Source: an uncultured Collinsella sp. (lineage in GTDB: Bacteria > Actinomycetota > Coriobacteriia > Coriobacteriales > Coriobacteriaceae). Taken from it: a stretch of DNA of 23,256 nucleotides. Under the pieces are notes generated by a model. The model was not told where the DNA came from. It ran no database searches and saw only the letters and a program-made list of their open reading frames with translations. The stretch lies in assembly GCA_900757465.1 (NCBI GenBank), contig CAAENY010000114.1, positions 1 to 23,256 on the forward strand. The letters run 5' to 3'. Within the stretch, counting starts at the first letter, position 1; each line of letters starts with the position of its first letter. Below are positions 6,487-13,724 of this stretch, in pieces. The position numbers were made by a program, and so were the translations under genes.

Positions 6487-7136
6487 TGGACCTGAACGAG
6501 ATGAGGGCGCGCTACGAGCGCGAGGAGGGCTACTCCTGCCTCAACGCGACCGCGCGCGTCTGCCAGGACGTGATCCTCTCAAAGCTGGCGGCATCCGGCA
6601 TGCGCGACCGAGTGACGGTCAAGGGAGGGGTCCTGATGTGCGCGCTGTCGGGGAGCGGGCGCCGCGCAACCCAGGACATAGACCTCGACTTCGTGCGGTA
6701 CCCGATGACCGACGCCTCCATTCGCTCCTTTGTGTCCGCCCTCTCGAACCTCGGCGACGGCGTAACCGTCCGCATCGCCGGCGAGATAGAGGAGCTGTCG
6801 CAGCAGGACTACAAGGGCAGGCGCGTCAACCTCAAGGTCAGCGACGGGCGCAGCACGTTCGACACGAAGCTCGACCTGGGGGTCCACGCGAGCGCTGCGA
6901 TGGAGCAGGACGAGCTGTGGTTCGACGTGGCACACCGGCAGGAGGGCGTCTGCCTGCTTGCGAACTCGAAAGAGCAGGTGTTCGCCGAGAAGCTCAAGTC
7001 CCTGCTGCGCCACGGCATCCGAACGGCCCCGGAAACTCGTTTCATGGAGCGTTTCATGGAAAATCCCCCCAATCTAGCAACGGTTCAGAGTCTACTAGAT
7101 TGGGGGGACGCGAGCCAAGTCGACAAGGGCAGTTAA
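6486..7136 (+). CDS. abiEii: AbiEii-like nucleotidyltransferase toxin, apparently C-terminally truncated
   Basis: A 216-residue protein with the AbiEii nucleotidyltransferase signature: KGGVLMCALSG at 46-56, then TQDIDLDF at 62-69 with metal-binding Asp64 and Asp66, and EQVFAEKLKSLLRHGIR at 163-179 carrying the conserved Lys of the EKL motif. Family proteins usually run to roughly 280-300 residues and go on with an R-x-KD-x-(Y/F)DL segment right after this point. Here the similarity stops at about residue 180 and the remaining 36 residues are encoded by a tandem repeat (7038-7061) and an inverted repeat (7064-7108). The toxin has therefore probably lost its C-terminal helical domain and fourth motif and may be inactive. 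It is coupled to the antitoxin by a 1-base overlap. Confidence 0.8.
   Translation: MDLNEMRARYEREEGYSCLNATARVCQDVILSKLAASGMRDRVTVKGGVLMCALSGSGRRATQDIDLDFVRYPMTDASIRSFVSALSNLGDGVTVRIAGEIEELSQQDYKGRRVNLKVSDGRSTFDTKLDLGVHASAAMEQDELWFDVAHRQEGVCLLANSKEQVFAEKLKSLLRHGIRTAPETRFMERFMENPPNLATVQSLLDWGDASQVDKGS
7038..7061 (+). repeat. tandem 12-mer next to an inverted repeat
   Basis: CGTTTCATGGAG (7038-7049) is followed at once by CGTTTCATGGAA (7050-7061). A close form, CGTTCCATGAAA, precedes the abiE operator repeat at 5869-5880 (10 of 12 bases alike). All three sit beside a long inverted repeat. Confidence 0.8.
7064..7108. repeat. 14-bp inverted repeat at the break of AbiEii, operator-like
   Basis: TCCCCCCAATCTAG (7064-7077) pairs exactly with CTAGATTGGGGGGA (7095-7108) over a 17-base spacer. 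It has the same layout as the repeat before AbiEi (12-mer, then stem, short spacer, stem) but a different stem sequence. It is not followed by Ts, so it is not a terminator on the plus strand. It lies just where AbiEii family similarity ends. Confidence 0.75.
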
Positions 7137-7159
7137 CCGGCGGCTATTCATGCCTCGAT

Positions 7160-7768
7160 TTAGAACCGCTCGAGAATCTCCGCGGCGTTCTCTCGCAGAT
7201 AGATATCTAGGTCCGGCACGGCAAACTGCACGTAGCCCCTCTGCGGAGCTTGAATAACCTCTCTTTGAAGCAGCTTAGCCCTAATAGAGCTGACCTCATT
7301 GGTCTTTTTACCCATGCGTTTAGCAATCTCAGATGATTTGGACTGCTGCTTATCCTCGCACATGGCCAAAAGGTATTTGATATCGTTGAGTCCAAGTCCA
7401 GAAATCGCGGGCTCGTGAACAACATCGTGAAAACGAGCCTCTGCCAGCGCAATGCCTTCGGTGACGTCGCCCTCGCTCACAATGGCACTTTTGGCACGAT
7501 GCAAGTTGGCGCGTTGCCAAATGGAGTAACCGACCAGTTGCACCAGATAGGCATAGCCCTTAGTGGCCTTAGCGGCTCTCGACAGAAGATTGTCCTCTAT
7601 GGTCAAACCAGTCGCGACAAAGCTATCGCCCATAGAGAGCGCTACCTCCACCTGGTTGATAGGTGCCAGATCTTCGGGGAGGGCATGACGCAAGAACGTA
7701 AGCGCCTTGCCGTTAATAAGATCCATAACGCCGGCGGGTAAGCCGGCAAAGGCAAGTGCGATATCTAC
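7160..7768 (-). pseudogene. C-terminal remnant of an AAA-family ATPase
   Basis: The minus strand is open from a TAA at 7769-7771 to the stop at 7160. It begins DIALAFAGLPAGVMDLINGK and continues with ALTFLRHALPEDL, then KGYAYLVQLVGYSIWQRA. This looks like the second half of the AAA_16-type ATP-binding proteins common in actinobacteria, where an FAGLP stretch follows the ATP-binding core and a C-terminal winged helix closes the protein. Walker A and B are absent, and in-frame stops precede the fragment. An ATG at 7724-7726 could start a 188-residue product, but it would lack the ATP site. Most likely a gene remnant; the C-terminal half keeps intact reading, so decay may be recent. Confidence 0.6.
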
Positions 7769-7917
7769 TTATATCGGATAATATCGAGTTATATAAGCCT
7801 GTATAAACTTATCGCGAAAGTATCGAGCTTTCGTAATTTATCTTAGCAAGTAGTCCAACGTTGCTTTATTCCAAGCTCATATCGTAAGTAAGTTGAGGAC
7901 TTCCTAAAATCCATTTT
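7769..7917. other. AT-rich intergenic stretch with ATATCG repeats
   Basis: This is among the most AT-rich parts of the window, with several close copies of TATATCG/ATATCGA, a small hairpin CGAAAG/CTTTCG (7815-7833) and the 10-mer ATATAAGCCT (7791-7800), which also occurs in the arm of the abiE operator at 5885. No open frame is convincing. It may be the former promoter region of the decayed ATPase, or a junction. Confidence 0.4.
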
Positions 7918-10404
7918 CTAAAGCGAGAAATACTCGCTTTCAGCGGATAAGTTCGGCCCCAACCACGGATCGCCCGTCAAGAAGAACTCCGGCCAGCGCT
8001 GAATAAACAGTGCTTGCTCGCGCTTCCAGCGGCGCAGCTTTTCCTCGTTGGCCTCTTCCCTGCCGCGCGAGGTGAACTCGTAGTGGTACAGCTCTGCATA
8101 GGGCGTAAAGATGGTGCGGTAGCCGGCCTCCCACACGCGCAGGCAAAAGTCAGCGTCGTTAAAACCGACGGCGAATTCCTCGTTGTAGCCGCCGACCCGC
8201 TCAAATACGTCGCGTCGGACCATCTGGCAGGCACCCGTTACGGCGCTGAAGTTACCGGGGCGCACAGCGCGGGCAAGATAGCCCTCGCGCTTTGCCGAGA
8301 AGTCCTGGCTGGCATGGGCAAGTGCGCCACGCACGCCAACCAAAATGCCGGCATGTTGCACCAGATGATCGGCAAAGTAGAGTTTGGCGCCCACCACGCC
8401 CGCATCGGGACGCTGCAGATAGCCCATCATCTCTTCGATAAAGTCCGGGCTTATGACCTCGGTATCGTTGTTCAGCAACAGAAGGTAATCACCCTTGGCA
8501 TGCTCCACGCCAAAGTTAATGATCTGGGAGTAATTGAACTCACCCGGCCAATACGCAACGCGCGCGATGCCCTTGCCTTCGGATGCTGCAGCCACGCGCT
8601 CTGGCAGGGTTTCGTAATACGCAAACGTCTCCGGGGCTTCGCTGTTGTTCTCCACCAAGACGATCTCGTAGTTGGCATACGTGGCCTTCAGGGCGATCGA
8701 CATCACACAGGCATCGAGCGTCTCAACGTGGTCCTTGGTGGGAATCACAATGCTCACCAGCGGCGCAGACTCCGGCAGCGCATAGCGCATGCGGTAGACA
8801 AACGGCGTCTCGGTCTCCTCGGCCGTTCCGTGAATGCCCAGCGCGTCAAAGTGACGCTGAAGCGCAAGGCGCCCGGCTTCAATAGCATACGGCTTGCTAT
8901 CGGCAGAGCCATCGGCGGTCGATCCCGGATGCACGCGCCAGTGATACAGCACATGCGCGACATGCTCAAACCGCGCGCCCGCCGCAAGGCAGCGAAGCGT
9001 AAGGTCGTAATCTTGGGCGCCCGCGACGTCTTCCGGCGACATGCCAATACGGTCGATGAGCGCCTTCTCCACCATCAGGAAATGCGTCACGCAGTTATGG
9101 CTATAGAGCAGGTCAACGTTGAGTTTGGTCTTAAAGACCGGCTGGCCCCACTCCCCCGTTTTCTGGAACATGTCCTCGTCGCAGAACAGGACCTGGGGAC
9201 GCTCGTCCTCGGCAGCCTTGTTCAGCGCGGCAACATAGCGGAATAACGCGTCCGGTTCCAGAATGTCGTCATGGTCCAAGAACGCGATGTAGTCGCCCGT
9301 CGCTTGCTCAATACCAGCGTTGGTGTTGACCACAATGCCGCCGTTGCCGGGCAGCTCAATGCGACGGATGCGCTCGTCATTGACGCCTGCCGCAAGGGCG
9401 GCCACCGCATCCCATTCAGGCGAGGCATCCATAAGGAGCAGTTCCCAGTTGTCATAACTCTGGGCTAGCACCGAGTCCAGCAGCTCGCGCAGGTATTCCC
9501 GATCAGTCTTGTAGCACGGCACCACAATACTCACGAGTGGTCTATAGGCAAAAGCCACCGAAGCGACACGCTGGCACGCCAGATCGCCCGGCTTTGCGCG
9601 ATGTTGCTCAAACCAACGTCGATAAGCTGCGTCATCAGCGCGTGCATCCTTCATGCGGTTCCAGCTGTCGTCGACCATGCCGTTGTACAGGCGACCATCC
9701 ATGGCGCAAAACCCGCTCTGGATCTGCTCTGTGGAATCGCTCACAATCGCGACAAAATCTCGTATATCTTGAGGCATCTCAACGCTCAGATACGTTTTAT
9801 TGACACGGCATCCATTCTGCTGCGGCACATCGACCTGCGATTCGAACACATGCACGGTAGCATCGATGGCATTCATATGCGTATCGAAGATCTGAAGCTC
9901 AGGCGCGCACTGGGAGTCTCCCGCCCAGGTAACCTCATAGCGCCACACCGCGCCGGAGTCTGCCGGCAAATAACGAATGGCATCGATCTCGTAGCGACCG
10001 CAGTGTTCGCCACGCTGCGCATCGCGGATAAGCGCACACAGCGCAGGCTTTGCTTTGTAGTTAATCTTGGATTCCAGCTTGGCCACGCGGCTATCGAGAC
10101 AAATGGAGCCCAACCTTTGGCCATCGGATGCAAAAACGACATCCATCGACGAGCCATCCAAAAACGGAAGCACCAAGACGGCGAGCTCGCGCTCGTAATC
10201 GGAAACGGAAGGGCAAAGCGCCAGCACACGGCCATGATCGACCGGGAGCACCAGCGACAGCACACAAGAACCGCTCGTAGTCGCATGGGCAAACGCCTGA
10301 GAGGCCTCCCGCTCAATAAGCGCGGCGACATCCTGACCGGCAAAACGAAGCAGCACAAAAAGACGGCCCTGGCTGCGGCAAAGTGCCAAACGCTTGATAC
10401 TCAT
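7918..10404 (-). CDS. large glycosyltransferase with two GT2 domains
   Basis: An 828-residue protein. The N-terminal ~285 residues are of unknown type (beta-rich looking). A first GT2 domain starts at PLVSIVVPCYKTD (289-301) with DHDD at 377-380; a second starts at PLVSIVIPTKDH (548-559) with NNDTE at 645-649 and NFSAVTGACQMVRRDVFERVGG further on. The acidic motifs bind the metal and nucleotide-sugar. Such double-domain enzymes build surface polysaccharide, often rhamnose-containing, on the inner face of the membrane. The ATG at 10404 follows the preceding gene's stop with no gap, so it is the last gene of the minus-strand operon. Its C-terminal end is duplicated, in broken form, at 3941-4384. 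The sugar specificity cannot be read. Confidence 0.87.
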   Translation of the reverse strand: MSIKRLALCRSQGRLFVLLRFAGQDVAALIEREASQAFAHATTSGSCVLSLVLPVDHGRVLALCPSVSDYERELAVLVLPFLDGSSMDVVFASDGQRLGSICLDSRVAKLESKINYKAKPALCALIRDAQRGEHCGRYEIDAIRYLPADSGAVWRYEVTWAGDSQCAPELQIFDTHMNAIDATVHVFESQVDVPQQNGCRVNKTYLSVEMPQDIRDFVAIVSDSTEQIQSGFCAMDGRLYNGMVDDSWNRMKDARADDAAYRRWFEQHRAKPGDLACQRVASVAFAYRPLVSIVVPCYKTDREYLRELLDSVLAQSYDNWELLLMDASPEWDAVAALAAGVNDERIRRIELPGNGGIVVNTNAGIEQATGDYIAFLDHDDILEPDALFRYVAALNKAAEDERPQVLFCDEDMFQKTGEWGQPVFKTKLNVDLLYSHNCVTHFLMVEKALIDRIGMSPEDVAGAQDYDLTLRCLAAGARFEHVAHVLYHWRVHPGSTADGSADSKPYAIEAGRLALQRHFDALGIHGTAEETETPFVYRMRYALPESAPLVSIVIPTKDHVETLDACVMSIALKATYANYEIVLVENNSEAPETFAYYETLPERVAAASEGKGIARVAYWPGEFNYSQIINFGVEHAKGDYLLLLNNDTEVISPDFIEEMMGYLQRPDAGVVGAKLYFADHLVQHAGILVGVRGALAHASQDFSAKREGYLARAVRPGNFSAVTGACQMVRRDVFERVGGYNEEFAVGFNDADFCLRVWEAGYRTIFTPYAELYHYEFTSRGREEANEEKLRRWKREQALFIQRWPEFFLTGDPWLGPNLSAESEYFSL
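7920..7940 (-). terminator. weak terminator-like hairpin at end of glycosyltransferase operon
   Basis: AAAGCGAG and CTCGCTTT form a perfect 8-bp stem with a 5-base loop, overlapping the last codons and stop of the gene at 7918. On the minus strand only three Ts, part of the stem, precede AGAAAATGG, so termination would be weak. Confidence 0.35.
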
Positions 10405-11472
10405 CTACACTTCTCGCTTTCCCAGGGCGTTCGCTGCCACGCGCTTGCAGGCACCCAGGCGCCCAAACCTCAAGACGTCGTAATCGAACATGAGCTTTTT
10501 GCACTCGCGGGCATTGGGGGCCTTGCTGGTAAGCGCCGCACGCACCATAACAGCAACAGAAGGAGCGCATTGTGCGAGCGCAGCAACGCTGCCCACGGTA
10601 GAGCCGGCGAGCGCCGTGGTAACGGCAGCAAACACCTTGCCGCAGTCCGAACCCAGCAACCTAAGCGCATCGTACAGCACCAGATCGCAGAGGAAGTACG
10701 CCAGGTCATCGGCATGCTGAGCATCGAGACCGTCGCGCCGCCAGTCAGCCAGCACCGCGGAGTAAATCTTCACGTGCTCCAGCAGACGTGTCTCGTCGTC
10801 GTAGCGCATGGTGTCCATGAGCGAACCCTTGCGCGCCACGCGGTAGTCATACAGCTTGTTCGAGATAAGCGCGGTCTTGTGCGAACGACCGTACACGGCA
10901 AAATCGAAGACCTGGTCCTCGCCATACTTAACGGTTTCGTCGAACACGATCCCGTTGCCCAGCAAAAACTCACGCTTGCAGGCAGTGCGCCATGCAAAGG
11001 GGCGAGAAGCTTCCTTAAACAGCAAGTCAGAGTTATAGCCTTCAAACGACACATCGCGCGGGCTCAGCACATAGTTAAGCCACGGATACCCCGCCTCCAG
11101 CGGATACGGGTTCGCGCCAAAGGTCAAAACGTCGCAGTCCTCGCGCTCAAAGACATCGACGATCACGCGGCATGCATCGGGCGTAAATCGGTCGTCGGAA
11201 TCCAAAAACGCAACGATAGGCGCCGTGGACGCGGCGATGCCTGCATTACGCGCACTCGACAGGCCGCCGTTCTCCTTATCGACCAGCGTAAAGCGCGCGT
11301 CCTTTTCGCAATAGGCAGCCGCAATATCGCGCGAGCCGTCCGGCGAGCCATCGTTGACCAGCACGCCTTCCCAATCGGGCATGTCCTGCGCAAGCAGGGA
11401 GTCCAGGCACCAGGCCAGGCACTCCTCCACTTTATAGATGGGAACGACAACGGAAATCTTGGGGGTAGCCAT
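10405..11472 (-). CDS. family 2 glycosyltransferase
   Basis: A 355-residue GT2 enzyme: ISVVVPIYKVEECLAWCLDS at the N-terminus, VNDGSPDGS at 39-47, GGLSSARNAG at 69-78 and DSDD at 91-94, followed by an acceptor region with the W-R-T-x-CKREFL and YGEDQVFDF segments of the capsule/wall polysaccharide type. The ATG at 11472 is preferred, with AGGAG about nine bases upstream overlapping the stop region of the previous gene; a GTG at 11478 is possible but too close to that site. It sits between two other GT genes with a 12-base gap upstream and none downstream, so it is co-transcribed. The exact sugar is unknown. Confidence 0.87.
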   Translation of the reverse strand: MATPKISVVVPIYKVEECLAWCLDSLLAQDMPDWEGVLVNDGSPDGSRDIAAAYCEKDARFTLVDKENGGLSSARNAGIAASTAPIVAFLDSDDRFTPDACRVIVDVFEREDCDVLTFGANPYPLEAGYPWLNYVLSPRDVSFEGYNSDLLFKEASRPFAWRTACKREFLLGNGIVFDETVKYGEDQVFDFAVYGRSHKTALISNKLYDYRVARKGSLMDTMRYDDETRLLEHVKIYSAVLADWRRDGLDAQHADDLAYFLCDLVLYDALRLLGSDCGKVFAAVTTALAGSTVGSVAALAQCAPSVAVMVRAALTSKAPNARECKKLMFDYDVLRFGRLGACKRVAANALGKREV

Positions 11473-11484
11473 AGTCACTCGCTC

Positions 11485-12603
11485 CTACTGTGCGGCCGGA
11501 ACGTCATCGGGGTGCGGGTTGTCGCCGTAGGTGCACTGATACGTCAGCACACGCCAGACCAGCGGCAGGCCGCCAATCTTAAAGTAATGCTTAAACGTAT
11601 TGAGCTTGCCCGGCTTCTTAAAGTCAAAGCGCGAATCGATATAGGCGCGGGGCGACTTGACCATCAGGCGCAAGTCGGTCTCGCCACGCGGATCAAACAG
11701 CGACAGATCAAAGCGACCGGCATCCCAGTCGGCCTTGAGCTCGGGCGAGGCCTTCTGCCAAAACTGCTCGCGCAGTTCATCGACCAGGCGCTCATCGTTC
11801 CAACGGTACGTATCGACCTTCATGCGCATTAAAATACCCTGAAGCTGAGCCTTAAGCTCGGGGCGTTCATCCAAAAAGCGCTGCATCTCGGCGTATTCGT
11901 CGCACACGCAAAATACCTTGTTGGGCGAATTAACGGAGCTCTTCTCGTTGTCTTGGCGATAGCACAAAATGGGGTCCGCGATAAACGCAGCACGCTCGGC
12001 GCATGCCCAGACCTTAAAGTTAAAACCCGCATCCTGATACGAGGCACCCGGCGTGGGAAGGAAGCGAATCTGATTGTCGTTGAGGAACGCGCGCCGATAG
12101 ATAGCCGACCAAATGGAAGGTTTGCGGTAGAAGATGCCCGGGCGATCGACGGGGCGATACGCGGCGCCCGTCATATGCTCGTCGATAATCCCAAACAGCT
12201 CACGTCGCTCGCTGGGCGTGGACCAATACAGATAAAAGTCGCCCTTTACCGCATCGGCATGCTCAGCATCGGCCTTGGCGACCAGCTTTTGAAGCGAATC
12301 CTCAAACATAAAGTCGTCGGACTCAAGGATGCCCACGTACTCACCGCGCGCCATCTCCAGGCCACGGTTCATCGAGTCGCCGTAGCCGCTGTTGGCCTTG
12401 TCGATCATCTTTACACGGGGGTCGTGCTCCATGTACTCGCGGATGATATCCGGCGAGCTATCGGTGGAACCGTCATTGATGCAGATGATCTCGATGTCCT
12501 TGAGCGTCTGAGTCACGGCAGAATCGAGGCACTCGCGCAGGTAGCGTTCGACATTGCAAATGGGAACAAGCAGCGAAACTTTAGGGGTATCAGAGTTCTG
12601 CAA
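11485..12603 (-). CDS. family 2 glycosyltransferase, paralogue of the gene at 13725
   Basis: A 372-residue GT2 enzyme with VSLLVPICNVERYLRECLDS at 9-28, ICINDGSTDSSPDIIREYM at 40-58, GYGDSMNRGLEMARGEYVG at 73-91 and ESDD at 94-97. About 90 N-terminal residues and many later stretches (SIWSAIYRR, LPTPGASYQD, YRQDNEKSSVNS) nearly match the protein from 13725-14828, so the two arose by duplication. The start is a TTG with AGGAGG five bases upstream. A 74-base gap (12604-12677) separates it from the preceding gene, the widest gap in this operon; I see no terminator in it. Function beyond surface polysaccharide synthesis cannot be read. Confidence 0.85.
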   Translation of the reverse strand: MQNSDTPKVSLLVPICNVERYLRECLDSAVTQTLKDIEIICINDGSTDSSPDIIREYMEHDPRVKMIDKANSGYGDSMNRGLEMARGEYVGILESDDFMFEDSLQKLVAKADAEHADAVKGDFYLYWSTPSERRELFGIIDEHMTGAAYRPVDRPGIFYRKPSIWSAIYRRAFLNDNQIRFLPTPGASYQDAGFNFKVWACAERAAFIADPILCYRQDNEKSSVNSPNKVFCVCDEYAEMQRFLDERPELKAQLQGILMRMKVDTYRWNDERLVDELREQFWQKASPELKADWDAGRFDLSLFDPRGETDLRLMVKSPRAYIDSRFDFKKPGKLNTFKHYFKIGGLPLVWRVLTYQCTYGDNPHPDDVPAAQ

Positions 12604-12677
12604 GAGAACCTCCTGTTGAATAGCGTGTAACAGGGTTATTTTAGCAGCCGAGTTGCGGCGGGCGGCAGCGCTTGGAA

Positions 12678-13718
12678 TTATAGAAAGCGCTCCAGGCAGG
12701 CTTTGAGACCGCGAGTCGAAAGATAGAACAGCGTGGCGTCTGCCATCGAAACGCCCGAGGTCGCCGCAACGAGCTTGTGGGCAACACGGCGAACGGCACC
12801 CTTAGCAGGCATATCCGCCCACTCCGTTCCCAAAAACGTCGTGAGGTCCATGTTGACGCGAGCCGCCACGCAATGGAAGTCATCGGAATCCAAGCGCGCC
12901 AAATCAAACACGATAAGGTCCAGGAACCAGGTGATCAGCTCGCCGGGACACAGGTCCATAAGACCGTAGCCCGCCCAGTCCTCCAAGACCTCCTCGAGCA
13001 TTCTCATATGGGCATCGAGCTTTTTGGCGCGAGCCTCGACACTGTTGAACTCGTGCGTCGCCGATTCGCTCTCCATCACGTAGTGGTAGAACTTGTCCGG
13101 CATGACGACGGTCTTGTGGGCAAGCGCATAAGCCGCAAATTGGAAGACGACGTCCTCGCCCAAAGCCAGACCGGGGGCGAAGCGAATGCCTTCGCGATTG
13201 AGCAGCTCGCGCGAAAAAGCCGCACGGCAGGCATAGGGCTGCGCATTCGAATGGAACAGCAGTTGGGGATCACGGGCGCCGAAGGTGCCAGCTTTGGGGC
13301 TCATGAGTTGCTGGACGCGTTTGGGGGCAGCATCGGCAGGTTCACAGACGCCGCCAAAAACGGCGGCCTCGGCATCCGCAGACTCCATGGCATGCAGCAC
13401 GCGCTCGACCGTCTGGGCATCGATGTAATCGTCGGCGTCCACAAAAAAGACGGTCTCGCCCTCGGCAGCATCGATACCGGCATTTCGAGCGCACGAGACG
13501 CCCGCGTTTTCCTGGTCAATCACCAGTACACGATCGTCGGCCTGCGCGATCTGGCGCAACGCGTTCAACGAATCATCAGTCGAACCGTCGTTGACGCAGA
13601 CAACCTGAATCGAGCGCTCGGACTGGGCCAACAGCGAATCGAGGCATCGCTGAATCGAGCGCGCAGAGTTGTAAACGGGGACGACAATGGTGGCTTTAGG
13701 ACACGAGGCCTCTCCCAT
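12678..13718 (-). CDS. family 2 glycosyltransferase
   Basis: A 346-residue GT2 enzyme: TIVVPVYNSARSIQRCLDSL at 10-29, VCVNDGSTDDS at 40-50, AGVSCARNAGID at 72-83 and DADD at 94-97, with the later LGEDVVFQFAAYALAHKTVV stretch typical of this subgroup. It is closer in pattern to the gene at 10405 than to the two duplicated genes beside it, so the operon alternates two enzyme types. ATG start at 13718, with a GGGGGT site upstream that overlaps the end of the preceding gene (6-base gap). Sugar donor and acceptor unknown. Confidence 0.86.
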   Translation of the reverse strand: MGEASCPKATIVVPVYNSARSIQRCLDSLLAQSERSIQVVCVNDGSTDDSLNALRQIAQADDRVLVIDQENAGVSCARNAGIDAAEGETVFFVDADDYIDAQTVERVLHAMESADAEAAVFGGVCEPADAAPKRVQQLMSPKAGTFGARDPQLLFHSNAQPYACRAAFSRELLNREGIRFAPGLALGEDVVFQFAAYALAHKTVVMPDKFYHYVMESESATHEFNSVEARAKKLDAHMRMLEEVLEDWAGYGLMDLCPGELITWFLDLIVFDLARLDSDDFHCVAARVNMDLTTFLGTEWADMPAKGAVRRVAHKLVAATSGVSMADATLFYLSTRGLKACLERFL

Positions 13719-13724
13719 GCCGAC

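Noticed and set aside
7038..7061. Tandem 12-mers as a mini CRISPR array
   Set aside because: Only two adjacent units without spacers, and no cas genes in the window.
5860..7110. AbiE cassette as a transposon with terminal inverted repeats (TTCCATGAAA / TTTCATGGAA)
   Set aside because: The 12-mers can be read as near inverted ends, but their palindromic nature, the missing target duplication and the lack of a transposase make shared operator architecture the simpler view.
8014..11832. Long plus-strand open frames opposite the glycosyltransferase genes (410 and 743 codons)
   Set aside because: They lie fully antisense to genes with clear GT2 motifs, and their translations are Arg/His/Gln-rich without domains. 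Such frames arise from GC-rich codon use.
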